From Sipunculus nudus (lineage: Eukaryota; Annelida; Sipuncula; Golfingiida; Sipunculidae), in contig CM049306.1 of NCBI GenBank assembly GCA_026874595.1, positions 110,494,142 to 110,558,141 of the forward strand: DNA of 64,000 nt, in the 5' to 3' direction. The notes beneath the pieces are model-generated. The model worked only from the letters and a program-made list of their open reading frames with translations. It made no database searches and was not told the DNA's origin. Made by a program: the position numbers and the translations under genes. Shown here piece by piece: positions 1 through 10,799 of this stretch. Position 1 is the stretch's first letter, and each line of letters begins with the position of its first letter.

Positions 1-512
1 TAACTTATTTACCCGTACGCATCCACTGTATCTTGTGTTATCGATATATAAGAGTTCTACTGTAATTTATTGATCTATATAGTCAGATAGATCTTGGCGT
101 CCTTTGTCATTTTATACACAAGCTGAAGAACATAGCTCAAGTGGGGGGCTGACGTGGCCCGGGGGGAGGGGGTTGGTATCAGTTCGAATTTGCTCTTTTT
201 TAGTTTTTAATTCTAACAAATATATTATAAATATATTTAACAGCAAAGCCCCCCCCCCCCCAATACATCACCAATCCTATTATCAAATCGCTGTCACTTA
301 TTTTCAAGTCAGGCCTATCCGTTAGTCTCGGAGATTCTGGTAACTGGCCGGAAACCACGATGTTGAGATCTTTTTGCGCAGAACCTCACGATCCATTCCT
401 GATTACGTCTCTGTCCGTGTGTCTGCATCCAAACGTGTCAAAATCATGTCTTCAGTCTCTTGTAAGTGAAAGGGGCGTCTTACATAGCAGAAGAAAAAAG
501 ACAAAAGAAAAA
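1..512. other. Non-coding stretch, no gene seen
   Basis: AT-rich sequence with a poly(C) run at about 249-261. Short open frames here have no family signature or splice context, so nothing is called. Confidence 0.5.
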
Positions 513-625
513 GGATATGTAACTGAATAATGTACATAAAGGTACGTAACTGAATAAAGTACATATATGATATGTAACTGAAAAATGTACATCAAGGTAT
601 GTAACTGAATAATGTATATATATGA
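513..625. repeat. 28-bp tandem repeat, four copies
   Basis: Four imperfect copies of a unit built on 'tgtaactgaataatgtacat' follow each other directly. Copies differ by a few substitutions. The open frames running through the array on the minus strand are a consequence of the repetition. Confidence 0.8.
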
Positions 626-629
626 GATA

Positions 630-1190
630 AGGGATTCTTCTTCCACTGACTATACGTGCGTTCACAGAATATGTAGATGACGTGATATTAGAGTCACGTG
701 ACAGATTGCTCAGATTACCAAGTAAGGACTGTGCAAAGCATCCGCAAAAACCAACTCGATGACTGTAAACAGCTAATTACATCCTTTTACTTGCCAGTGT
801 AAGAACGTTACATGTTCAGCGGAGGAAGTTTAATGTCTGCTATCGACATCGTTCCCCAGAATGTTGGGTTCCCCATTTCATGTTGCCCAAAGACGGAAAA
901 TATTTTTAAAATATTGCTAAGTGCAAAACCCTTATACACTGTATTTGTGTTTCTATGCAAAAACGAGAGTATTATACTCTGTCTAAATAAAGTGCCACCC
1001 ATAACATTGCCGTTTTTCAAGTACATCACATCCATAGCTTATGATATATTGAACATTGAAAAGATAAATCAGTGAAGTTAAAATTCTTAAAATTATCCCT
1101 ACGATTTTAACACCATATGAAACTGGAAGTGACTTTTGTATGAATACGGACCAATAATTTTGCCCTAAATTTGAACGAATCAAGTCAATA
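630..1190. other. Non-coding stretch, no gene seen
   Basis: Unique-looking AT-rich sequence. Open frames of 75-98 codons overlap on both strands without any recognisable domain. Confidence 0.4.
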
Positions 1191-1875
1191 CTAGATGAGT
1201 CGGAACGACACGAATGCCCGTGTCTAAAATCAGGCCCGTATCTGCAGGCACTGCGAAAAAAAAGTCCATACATGTGCACCTTTTTATGAAATTTTCTATG
1301 TTAGAGCACCGCAAACGGTCAAAAATAGGTCAACTGGGGCAAAACGTGAACTTGATCTGTAACTGGTCATTATCTGCCCACACACCAAAAATCAGGCCAA
1401 TATCTGCAGGTATTGTGAAGAAAAGTCCGTACATGTGTATTTGTCATGAAAATTCATATTTTTCATGAAATTTTCTATGTTCAGGAGCCGTAAAACGGTC
1501 AAAAGTAGGTCAACCGGGACGAAACGCGAACTCGATCTGTAACTGGTCTATATCTGTCCACACACAAAAAATCAGGCCAATATCTGCAGGCATTGCGAAA
1601 AAAAGTCCGTACATGTGTATGTCATAAATATTTCTATTTTTCATGAAATTTTCTAAGTTTGGGAGCCGTAAAACGGTCAAAAGTAGGTCAACCGGGACGG
1701 AACGCGAACTCGATCTGTAACTGGTCTATATCTGCCCACACACCAAAAATCAGGCCAATATCTGCAGGCATTGCGAAAAAAAGTCCGTACAACTGTTTGA
1801 TTTCGGAAGGACGGAATGACGGACAAGGGTAAAACTATATGCCCCGGCCACTTTATGGCGGGGGCATAAAAATGA
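1190..1875 (+). repeat. About 180-bp tandem repeat (four copies) ending in a GC-rich hairpin
   Basis: The phrase 'atcaggccaatatctgcagg' or a close variant recurs near 1226, 1390, 1570 and 1749, giving a unit of roughly 165-180 bp. Each copy also has a 'gatctgtaactggtc' block and a 'aaaagtccgtacatgtgta' block. The last copy runs into 'ggaaggacggaatgacggac' and an imperfect hairpin at 1839-1867 whose arms are ATGCCCCggCCA and TGGCGGGGGCAT. Repeats with this ending are, to my knowledge, widespread in bivalve genomes and behave like non-autonomous elements. That family attribution is from memory. Confidence 0.75.
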
Positions 1876-1954
1876 CAAAATGGTGCATGTAAAATTCAGG
1901 AACAAACAATGTGACACGGCTATAGCACACATTCCACGCAGGTGCATGCGATCC

Positions 1955-1981
1955 AGAGAGAGAGAGAGAGAGAGAGAGAGA
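1955..1981. repeat. (GA)n microsatellite
   Basis: Uninterrupted GA dinucleotide run directly abutting the 5' truncation point of the LINE that follows. Confidence 0.95.
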
Positions 1982-3411
1982 CATTGCTAATTTAATAGTA
2001 CATTGTAATGGCAAAACTTCCAGGGTACAAACAGTTAATATAGGAGTGCCCCAAGATACTGTTTTGGGTCCTGTTCTCTTTCTTTAATATATCAATGACC
2101 TTTTCCATCGCCTAAGACCTGCAAAATGCATCGCTTATGCTGGCGATACCACCATCTATTGTCATGGTTCTACCGTATCTGTGGTGCAGCAAACCTTACA
2201 ACAAGCAGTAAATGCTGCTTGCAGCTGGTTCGATGCAAACAAGTTAACCATAAATATTAACAAATCTACTGTCATGTTACTGGGTACAAAAAATCGTGTA
2301 AATAACCATGACCTTTGTATCACTGCTAATGACGTACATTTCCAAGAATCAACTGAAACCAAACTATTAGGTGTAACTATTAATTCTAATTTATCATGGT
2401 TCTCACATGAAACTACCCTATGTAAAAAGTTGTCACCAAACTTAGCACTGTTACACCGCCTTAGTAAAGTACTATCCATAAATACATTAATAACAGTCTA
2501 TAATACCATGATCCAGCCACATATCGACTATGCCATAAGTGTATGGGGCAAAACGAAATCCTCAATTTGCCACAGAAAACTGCAAAAAGTTCAAAATCGT
2601 GCAGCACGTATTGTTACCAGCTGCTATGATTATGAAATCCCAAGTGCCACTCTGATACAACAGCTACAATGGCTAACAGTCTCTAAACGCTGTGAATATT
2701 TCATATGTATCCTGGTGCATAAATATGTCAATCAAATGAATATCCATAATCCAAAACAGTTCATATGGGTCAGTGATACGCATGATCATTCTACCAGATC
2801 CGCTGAAAGTGGCCTCCTGTTATTGCCAAAACCGAAAAATGAATTCTTCAAAAATAGCTTCTTATACAGAGGCCCCTCAGTATGGAATACCTTACCATAC
2901 GAGATCAGATCTATAAAATCTTTAAATACTTTTAAACATAAGACAAAAGCGTTTCTTTTAAAGTCTTAGTATTACAACCTAAAGACAATGTTATTTCCTA
3001 ATATGCATCATCAATACCCGTCTTTATTATTTGGATTCTTTATAACCGCGTCCATACTAGTTTTTATGATTATTGTGCATTTTACTCGTTTTCTTACATA
3101 AATTACCCATTGAATGTATTACGAAATTTTATATACGACTATGTTGTTCACGTATAAAGTGAATTTTACCTATTGTAGCGTTTAATGTATTGTAGCATAT
3201 CATGACTGACTTATTTGTCGTGTATATAATATTTATGTACATGTATCTTTGATGATTCATATATTGTGTTACATATGCATACTGTATATTTTATAATCTT
3301 TGTACCAGGTATTTATATCATGTTTTAAGGTTACAGGGCCTTGTGGAAGAACAGACTATATTACTGAACAGGCTACCCTGTATAAATATATTGAAATAAA
3401 TAAATAAATTT
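1982..3411 (+). mobile_element. 5'-truncated CR1/Jockey-like non-LTR retrotransposon
   Basis: The element begins abruptly after a GA microsatellite, inside the reverse transcriptase domain. It continues through the C-terminal part of the polyprotein (stop at 2967-2969), then an AT-rich 3' UTR of about 430 bp, and ends in 'aaataaataaataaatt' near 3395-3411. Just before the tail it has 'gaacaggctaccctgtataa', an ending typical of CR1/L2/Crack-type LINEs. Severe 5' truncation is the usual result of incomplete target-primed reverse transcription. The coding part is decayed (see the pseudogene entry), so this copy cannot mobilise itself. Confidence 0.85.
1985..2969 (+). pseudogene. Reverse transcriptase (C-terminal part) of a non-LTR retrotransposon, inactivated
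   Basis: Translation from about 1999 gives a diagnostic series. 'GVPQDTVLGPVLFL' is RT block 4 with G replaced by D in PQG. An in-frame TAA then sits at 2085-2087 where the family has Leu, followed by 'YINDL' and 'YAGDTTIY'. The last is the YxDD active-site block with the first catalytic Asp changed to Gly. A 262-residue open frame from 2181 holds the thumb/C-terminal region, including 'KTKLLGV'-like and 'YNTMIQPHIDYAISVWG'. That segment and 'VQNRAARIV' and 'WNTLPYEIR' are hallmarks of CR1/Jockey-type RT C-termini. Two independent lesions (stop codon and active-site Asp) mark it as dead. The long downstream open frame suggests a fairly recent insertion. Confidence 0.88.
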
Positions 3412-4830
3412 CAACTGCAGGATTTTGTTCCTTAATCACGCCCTCAAATAATCAAACTTACCATCGAAGAGATCTGAGTTCCTGTATATTGAATGTACAT
3501 TCTTGTAATAGAGTTTGAATTCAAATTTACAGGTTGTCAGACTTTTGCTCTTAATGTAATCCACACGTGTTCGTAGTGATTAGTCCAGAGAAAACCACAG
3601 GTGATCCTATACAGCCTCTAGTCATATATTTACATGCATAGATAAGTTTATTTTTAGAGAAAAAAAACATTTCAAGAGAAATTAAATTGTCTTGTTATAT
3701 TGCAGTTATTGTAGCAACCAAGTCATATGGTAATATATGTAAAGAATAATACCTATATTTACAGGCATGGCAATGAGCCAAACAAAATGTATGACCGTAT
3801 ATAAAACTAATATAACCATGGCCGGTATAGACCATACATTCTATTTTGCGGTTGATCCTTAATCAATGGTTAATTAAATACTAGTACTTCCTTGTCAGCT
3901 CTGTCACCAGTCAGTGATGTTGGTGCCTAGTATAATGGTCACGTTAAAAAGGCTTCTCTCTCTCAGATATATCCGCACTGACTTTTAAATATGATTATTT
4001 ATATGACATTTCCGGTCTGAAATAAACATGTTCTAGAATTTTGTAAAGTTTCACTCATGTACCGTACCGTGTCCTACCACCCGACTAAGATTCTACGATA
4101 AAATGATAAAATTTATTGCTTTAACAGCACTAAAAAAATTTATGACAATTAGGTGATAAAAAACAGAAGTAGCCAATTGTTAAGATGAGATAATAGTACT
4201 AAATTGCAAAATTTTATCCAGGCATATTACCTGATACATTATCTCCTATTTCAAAAAAACAAATGTACATGTAGAAAATGAGGTGCCGAATTGTTGTTTA
4301 TAAAATATATATTTACATGTGGAAAATATTGAAAAATTAATTTTGTACTTAAATCATGTTAAAGCTCCCCTAAGATAGAACATGAAATCAATAACTGTTG
4401 CATTATTAGTATCACCTGGACAAGGAAAACAATGCTTTAAACCACTTCTGAATGTTTTATTGAGAACGTTTTTATATCCATCAACATATCAAATATAACT
4501 ATTTGGACTAGTAAGCGTTTAACTTATTTGCCGATATATCATAAACTCTTGCACCATGGTTATACATCTGTATCGCATTCTTTAACTTATGCTATACTTA
4601 ACCTGCGATATAACTGTATTAAGTTATAAAACAGAGTGATTGAACAATGATATGGAGCAGCATATAGACACGGTTGTTTTAAATCTTTTTAACCCTTAAC
4701 TGTTTACAGGCTCACTAAAGCGCACTCGAATTGGCATCAAGAACTCTCTCATATGAATAGATTCCCTAAGGTCAAACATATTGCATTTTAAATTTAATGT
4801 TTCAAAATTTCCCAACAGGTATATATACTT
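3412..4830. other. Non-coding stretch, no gene seen
   Basis: AT-rich sequence without tandem repeats, convincing ORFs or strong splice-site pairs. Confidence 0.4.
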
Positions 4831-4839
4831 TATTAGGTT

Positions 4840-5126
4840 TTGTACAGAACGACTTATTGGCATTTTAGTGAGACAAGAGTCCAAAATGAATGCAGACGAC
4901 GGTGCTACTGAAAATTTGCTACCTGCTACGACGTGTAGGGAAAATCGTTTTGTACAAAAATTAAGTTATTATTTAAGTTTTTAAAAACGAACGTCATTAA
5001 ACAAATTATATTTCATCATATAGATAATTTTAAATGGTTTAAAATTATATATATTTTATGGGGTTTTCTATGAAATAATAGACTTATTGGAATATTAGTT
5101 AGACAAGAGTGCAAAATAAATGCTAC
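4840..5126 (+). repeat. Pair of ~46-bp direct repeats
   Basis: 'gacttattggcattttagtg' with flanks around 4850-4890 recurs as 'gacttattggaatattagtt' near 5082-5126, about 230 bp apart. Both are followed by 'agacaagagt'. The overlapping open frame at 4781-4984 is not supported as a gene. Confidence 0.5.
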
Positions 5127-5129
5127 CTT

Positions 5130-6340
5130 AAGCAAACGCCCTCAGTAAGAAATGAAGAATTTGGTAAAGATACAACAAAAGCTAAAAAGATATTGCCTCA
5201 ATTGTTATATAAAATGTGTCACGAATTTGTCGAAAATCGAAAATAAAAGTAAACAGCATCGTTTACTCCACGTATTCGCAATACAGCAAACTGATTTTTC
5301 GTTACGTTAAAACGTTTGTTTACACAGCGTTTCAGTGAAATATACAGTAATGTCCCGCCAATTATCATATATCCTCTCTTCTGGTGGTCCGTTATAATGT
5401 AACGTTAGTGAAAACAAAATTAACTCGTATGCACGACTTATTATCTCCAGTGCACACAACTTGCGTGCGACTTCTGTGTTATCTGTTGCGCGCGAATTAT
5501 TATATTACGGCTAAATATTAAAACGGCCGACCTGCCTTCTTAACTCTGTATTGAGACAAAATGTACAAACCCTGCCATGCCATTGTGTAACTTGAATGAC
5601 CAAATTGAGACATTTCTCTTACATTGATTTTAAAACAGGTAAAGTCTAGATTGATTTGAAAGGCCATTTCACAGCTACTGCCCATCCTCGTTGTCGTAGT
5701 AAATACACATAAACACGAAATAATAAGTCGTGCGCAGGAGATAACAAGTCTTCCGAACGACTTACTATTGTTTATAACTTATTAACTGAAATATACACTT
5801 ATGACACTAATGGGCCACGGTTTTTTACAAATAGCATAATTCCCGGGTTTTTTTTTAATATATAATACCCCTTCTTGCGTCTGGACCGTGTTCGGTATGG
5901 ATTTACCTTTTCCCAGAATTAGATTGCAACCAAGTTTTCAATAGGCTGACCTAGATACACTAGGGTAGAAGCTGACAGATAACGCTGCGATCTCCTCGTA
6001 AAATAATGTTTCATTTCCTAGGAATACTTGGCATGGTGTCAGACTTTTAGGACAAACACTGGCATTTCCGAGGGGTTGCCATTGCAAAAGGGGAGATATG
6101 TTACAACAGTAGAGTGGCGGCACCGCAAATTATAATGTAGTTAGTTAATTATAGTAAGGTATTATTAAAACTGTTGGATGCAAATAGGAATGAATGGTAA
6201 CTAAGTTTGTCAAAAACCCGAGGCACACATCACTGTCTTCCAGTTTTATTTTTTGCGTTCATCCCTTTCGAGTCTTTGTGTTTTTGCTCACAACATAACT
6301 CGCGGAATGAGCGGAATCTCATGAAATCTTAAGGGCATTT
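5130..6340. other. Non-coding stretch, no gene seen
   Basis: Mixed-composition sequence with no recognised coding region. A 'taataagtcgtgcg'-type phrase occurs twice in opposite orientations (near 5436 and 5721), suggesting a decayed inverted repeat. Confidence 0.35.
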
Positions 6341-6344
6341 CGGG

Positions 6345-6500
6345 GAGAGGCCATTGAAGAATCGATTAGATTTTGTTATAGATCCGAAAAATGATCCGAA
6401 TCAAGGAACGCCATGCATCAGGGAAAAATACGAATACTTATGCACGAATGAACCTGCAAATATTGGCAAAATATGTGAATGGCGGAGGCTTGCATTCATT
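6345..6500 (+). repeat. Dispersed repeat family C, copy 1
   Basis: The order 'cgattagattttgttataga', 'gatccgaa', 'gcacgaatgaacctg' and 'gtgaatggcggaggcttgca' matches a copy at 30470-30620 and an inverted copy at 60140-60330. The 'ggcggaggcttgc' ending is common in dispersed repeats of marine invertebrates. The 137-codon open frame crossing it is therefore not treated as a gene. Confidence 0.6.
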
Positions 6501-6779
6501 AGAATGAAGATTTACTGTGCGTTTCTACGATTTCAATATACTTTTGCTGTCACTACACAACACAAGAAACAAAAAGAATTTAATACAACAGTTCAAAGAA
6601 ACTCTTTTGAAGAGAAACTTCAACACATCCCAGGTTCAATACAAGCGGGTTTGCCTGCTAGTGACTCAACAGTAGCTACGAAAGTTCGACACAAAAAAAG
6701 TTTGATGTATATGAAATATGGATTTTTTTTAAATATTATGTTGGAGGTAACCACCTCAACTTTTTAAGTGCTCACTGAA

Positions 6780-7034
6780 CTAGGTATATACATCTGCAAA
6801 GTTCCATTCCGGATTCGCACTACGTGACAATGCAGTAGCACACGCTTCCTCTCCTGTGTCTATCCTGGTGTTAACCAAGCCCGATGACTTCTGCACCTTC
6901 GGGCTATGGGTGTGTAATCGTTCCCATTGCTGGGTCATATCACCGAGCAACCCTCGAAAGACGCACTCGTTAGTGAGTGAAGCACGGTCATGGGGCACGG
7001 TATTCCCATTAAGCCTGCAGAGCTTGTCAAACAT
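6780..7034 (-). CDS. Isolated 84-codon ORF with coding-like composition, function unknown
   Basis: The frame is open for 84 codons and reads with an even amino-acid mix. It is markedly more GC-rich than its surroundings. It includes 'DKLCRLNGNTVPHD' near the start and 'SANPEWNFADVYT' at the end. No domain is recognised. A 'gaactttgcag' sequence close to the 3' end could be an acceptor-like site. It could be a solitary exon, a retroelement fragment or chance. No neighbouring exon was found. Confidence 0.22.
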   Translation of the reverse strand: MFDKLCRLNGNTVPHDRASLTNECVFRGLLGDMTQQWERLHTHSPKVQKSSGLVNTRIDTGEEACATALSRSANPEWNFADVYT

Positions 7035-7127
7035 TCAATGTTTGACATAAAATGTCAAAGGATTCACATGTCTGGATCCGTGCACGTTATCGCTAACCAA
7101 TAAACCTTTGATATCATGTGGCTTTTA

Positions 7128-7131
<4 letters not shown>

Positions 7132-7182
<51 letters not shown>
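7132..7182. repeat. (TA)n microsatellite
   Basis: About 25 uninterrupted TA dinucleotides. Confidence 0.95.
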
Positions 7183-7188
<6 letters not shown>

Positions 7189-7389
7189 ACATCTAACATC
7201 TAACAGTCCCTATGATGAAATGGCTTAGGCAGGGGAGGGCAAACCACACGACCCGCGATCTACATGTGGCACACGAATGTTCCTGCACAGCGATGGCAGT
7301 TTGTGGGATATAAGACATTCAGCGTTAAACAAGGTAGCGATGTATCATTGGCTTTTGATAAAATCACTGAGCCCGATCTCCCTCGGAGG

Positions 7390-7452
7390 AACCAATGACG
7401 TACCATGGTAGTGGAACCAGTGACGTACTGTTGTAGTTGAACCTGTGCTGTT
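7390..7452. repeat. Outlying copies of the 25-bp minisatellite
   Basis: 'gaaccaatgacgtaccatgg' and 'gtggaaccagtgacgtactg' match the units of the large array at 9690-10095, about 2.3 kb away. The two sets flank the three inverted-repeat elements between them. Confidence 0.8.
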
Positions 7453-7650
7453 ACAAAAATCGGTTACATTGTAACTTATACATAAAATTATCAATACATA
7501 TTCCTTTTCTGTTTCATGCGGCCTGTCATCCCGGTCTCACTTGGTGCTTCGACCAGTCTGGTTTGAAACGCACACTCCTAAGTGCCTTACACAAACACTG
7601 AACATATATAGGCCTATCTTTTTTTTAATCAAATTTGATTTTAATTATTA

Positions 7651-8272
7651 TAATCCGTTCCTGTACCCCTGTCCACCTGAATTTTCGCGATTATCTCTAC
7701 ACAAGACAAACTTTGCAAACAAAATTGGCACCAATGGCATAAAGAGACAAAAGCGCAATTTTTTGTACCTTACCTACTCACGATATAAATATTATTTACT
7801 TTACGGCCTGGTTGACATGTCTCAAATATATCCGTGGTTCGTGGCGTCCCTAATATGCGGCCATTGTTTACCCTTCTTGGATATTTATTTAAAGTAATGT
7901 GACGTAACTGTGAAGCGCGTGCACGCGGAGAATACAAGTCTCGCTGTAAACAGGGGTCGGCAGCTCTTGATTATTGGTTCCGTGAATGTTGGTGCCTCTT
8001 TAGTGCGTCACGTCTATTATGGCGTCATCACTATCCCCTGATATGCCCATTTAACAGATTAGTGGCAAGATGTCGCTAAAGAATAGACTAGTTACTCATA
8101 AAATGGTTTTAAATTGTTTACAGGAAAATTACATAAGGTAGGCTATTATTTCCATAATAGTTAATTACGCTTTTTGCTCTTTTTTCCCCAAGGTCAAACA
8201 GTTTTGGCGTTCTTTAATTCACAAATAAATAATCGCGAAAAAACAGGTGGACAGGGGTACTGGAACGGACTA
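7651..8272 (+). mobile_element. MITE-like element A with ~44-bp terminal inverted repeats
   Basis: The left end (7651-7694) reads 'atccgttcctgtacccctgt' then 'ccacctgaattttcgcgatt'. The right end (8229-8272) is its reverse complement with a few mismatches. Both ends are flanked by TA. The roughly 530-bp interior has no transposase-like ORF, so this is a non-autonomous DNA-element candidate. Its termini are clearly related to those of the next two elements, but the interior is different. The superfamily is not recognised. TA flanks would fit Tc1/mariner-type or other TA-targeting transposases. Confidence 0.7.
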
Positions 8273-8280
8273 TAGATCTA

Positions 8281-8865
8281 TAGTCCGTCCTAGTACCCGT
8301 GTCCGCATGTTTTTTCGGGATAATTTTTTATACAAGCAAAGCAGTGTAAATCTTTCTTGTCAATAGGTTGCAGGAGCTATTCCGCCGACTACTTGCGCAA
8401 AAAGTAATGCCTTACCTTGCTTTAATTTTGTATGAGACGAATAACCCAAAATATGACAAACAAGTTACAGCGTTTACGACTTATTCCTTGCCTGAAAACT
8501 GATAATAAACAAGCCAGTCAAACTTATGACGCCAGTCAATTGAAGGTGACGCCCGACCGATCACTGTGACGTCTTTGTGACGTCACTGTTGACTAACAAA
8601 CACAAAACGCAGCCATAGACATGGAAAGTGTACCATGGAGGAATGTACTGTCCAGCAGTGCTGGGAAGACGCCATCCACGGTATTTCAGCATTAATAACG
8701 CAAAAGAGTCGCAAAGTAAATACGTTTTACATGATATATAACTACTTCACATAAAATCGGCGTTAATCTGTTTATCTACTTCAGGCCAAAGGGCAGTTTT
8801 AAAGAATATTCTTATAATAATAATCGCCAAAAAAACATGCGGACAGGGGGTTTTGGGACAGACTA
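8281..8865 (+). mobile_element. MITE-like element B, left arm of a large palindrome
   Basis: It starts 'tagtccgtcctagtacccgt' followed by 'gtccgcatgttttttcgg' and ends with the inverted version 'catgcggacagggggttttg' plus 'ggacagacta'. The arm therefore has its own ~45-bp terminal inverted repeats. The interior has no transposase. It contains a full CRE octamer TGACGTCA at 8578-8585, close to a second TGACGTC. Confidence 0.75.
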
Positions 8866-9450
8866 TAGTCCGTCCCAAAACCCGTGTCCGCATGTTTTTT
8901 CGCGATAATTATTTAAAAAATATTCTTTAAAAATTTCCTTTGGCCTGAAGTAGATAAACGGATATTCCGCCGATTTTGTGTAAAGAAGTTATATATCATG
9001 TAAAATGTATTAGCTTTGCGACTCTTTTGCGTTATTTATGCTGAAATACCGTGAATGGCGTCTTCCCGGCACTGCTGGACAGTACATTCCTCCATGTTAC
9101 ACTTTCCATGTCTATGGCTGCGTTTGGTGTTTGTTAGACAACAGTGACGTCACAAAGACGTCACAGTGATCGGTCGCGCGTCACCTTCAATTGACTGACG
9201 TCATAAGTTTGACTGGCTTGTTTATTATCAGTTCTCAGGCAAGGAATAAGTCGTAAACGCTGTAACCTGTTTTGTCATATTTTGGTTTATTCGTCTCATA
9301 CAAAATTAAAGCAAGGTAAGGCGTTACTTTTTGCGCAGGTAGTCGGCGGAATAGCTCCTGCAACCTTTGGACAAGAAAAGTTTACAATGCTTTACTTGTA
9401 TAAAAAGTTATCCCGGAAAAACATGCGGACACGGGTACTGGGACGGACTA
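8866..9450 (-). mobile_element. MITE-like element C, right arm of the palindrome (inverted copy of B)
   Basis: It is the reverse complement of element B along its full 585 bp, with scattered substitutions. For example, the outer end has 'gggtactgggacgg' where the inner end has 'ttttgggacag', and there are several differences near the 'gcaacctttggacaag' stretch. It carries the matching TGACGTCA at 9145-9152. It runs into a TATATATA tract at 9450. Confidence 0.75.
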
Positions 9451-9689
9451 TATATATATTATACTTTTGCATTATTTTGATTCCAGTGATTCAAACCCTA
9501 AAATGACGGTAAAAACTATTGGTATAACTACAAATTTGGCAACAAAATACCTGTGTAATCATTGGATTCCAGAGCGAGCGACTGTTTGTTACTTTTTTAG
9601 TCTCTGACGCAGGCACGCGGTGGCACCACACCAGTCTAAATACAAATCAAACAAATAAGCCGCTAAACTATAGTGCCCATGCACCAGTG

Positions 9690-10095
9690 GAATCAAGGAC
9701 GTACCATGGTAGTGGAACCAGTGACATACTTTGATTGTGGAACCAGTGACGTACCATGGTATAGTGGAACAAGTGAATCATCAAGGTAGTGGAACCAGTG
9801 GCGTACTATGATAGTGGAATCAGTGACGTACTGTTGTTGTTGAACCAGTGACGTACCATGATAGTGGAACCAGTGACGTACCATGATAGTGGAACCAGTG
9901 ACGTACCATGGTAGTGGAACCAGTGACGTACCATGGTAGTGGAACCAGTGACGTACCATGGTAGTGGAACCAGTGACGTACCATGGTAGTGGAACCAGTG
10001 ACGCACTATGATAGTGGAACCATGCAGTGACGTACTGTTGTAGTTGAACCAGTGACGCTCTATGATAGTGAAACCAGTGACGTACCATGATATTG
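9690..10095. repeat. 25-bp minisatellite, about 16 copies
   Basis: The unit is 'gtggaaccagtgacgtacca' plus 'tggta'. An exact period of 25 is visible at 9901, 9926 and 9951. Each unit contains a palindromic TACCATGGTA and a TGACGT half-CRE. Because 25 is not a multiple of three, the translated frames cycle, giving the artefactual histidine/tryptophan-rich open frame of 158 codons on the minus strand. Confidence 0.95.
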
Positions 10096-10311
10096 TGTCT
10101 ATGAGCCAGGGGTTGCTGGCCTAAGAAAACATGAAATAGGAAGCTGGCACAACCCTGAGTGTTCGCCAATCAGGAAATATCTGTATAATGTATACCAAAA
10201 TCAGTGCCCTGTTCCTTATCAAGGCTTACCCATAATCATAAATAGTATACAGGTTTGAAAAACGAGAATATTTATGAAAGTAAATGAAAATGTGTAACCT
10301 GACTAAATATT

Positions 10312-10770
10312 AACTAACACTTGTGGATATGATGAGCTGTCCACTAAATTGTTGAAAAGGCTCAAACCTGTCATCAGTCAACCATTAAAAATTATTTTTA
10401 CAGAAAAAAAATGAAAATTGCAAACAGTTTCCCTGTACATAAGGAAAATTTTATAAATTTACCAGAAAGTTATCGTCCTATTTACCTTCTATGTAAAAAG
10501 TACTAGAGACAAATGCCCACGAAAAGGTATATATATATTTCGTTGAAAATCATCTGCTGTATTCTAGTCAATATGGCTTTCGATAAATTATTCTACAAAA
10601 TATGCTGTACTCAAGGTCATAGATTTTATTACTAGCAGTATAGAACAGGATTTTTCACCTTTTGATTTATTTCTCGATTTGTCAACCGCTCTTGACACGA
10701 TATGCTTAAATGACACTCCTTTGGCATGGTGCGATTGTTATCTTAGATATTTTCTTGGTTACTTTTAATG
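10312..10770 (+). pseudogene. CR1/Jockey-like reverse transcriptase, N-terminal RT fragment
   Basis: Conserved blocks of non-LTR RT appear in order across several frames with stops. They are 'GYDELSTKLLKRLKPVISQP' with 'LKIIF' (10325-10400), 'SYRPI.LL' (about 10467-10490), 'ENHLLYSSQYGFR' (10547-10583) and 'FLDLSTALDT' (about 10669-10700), then a 'TPLAW' motif. The last catalytic blocks and the 3' end are missing, so this is a truncated, decayed fragment. It covers the part of RT that the 1982-3411 copy lacks. Whether the two belong to one family cannot be read by eye. Confidence 0.8.
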
Positions 10771-10799
10771 CTATATTGCTATAAGTCTTGGTCCGTGCA

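Larger units (their letters stand above)
8281..9450. repeat. 1,170-bp imperfect palindrome (585-bp arms, no spacer)
   Basis: The axis lies at 8865/8866 inside 'gactatagtc', and the arms are equal in length to the base. Arm-to-arm mismatches are visible throughout, which argues against a sequencing or assembly fold-back, where the arms would be identical. It is either two elements inserted head-to-head at a TA, or one fold-back element. Confidence 0.85.

Noticed and set aside
513-625. CRISPR-like array
   Set aside because: The repeats are contiguous without unique spacers, and the sequence is eukaryotic in character.
6354-6767. 137-codon plus-strand open frame
   Set aside because: Its first third is dispersed repeat family C, present twice more in the window. 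There is no domain and no splice support.
8281-9450. Palindrome as an assembly fold-back artefact
   Set aside because: The arms differ at many positions and by small indels, which a fold-back of one sequence would not show.
9693-10169. 158-codon minus-strand open frame rich in His, Trp and Tyr
   Set aside because: It is the translation of the 25-bp minisatellite. Removing the repeat leaves almost nothing.
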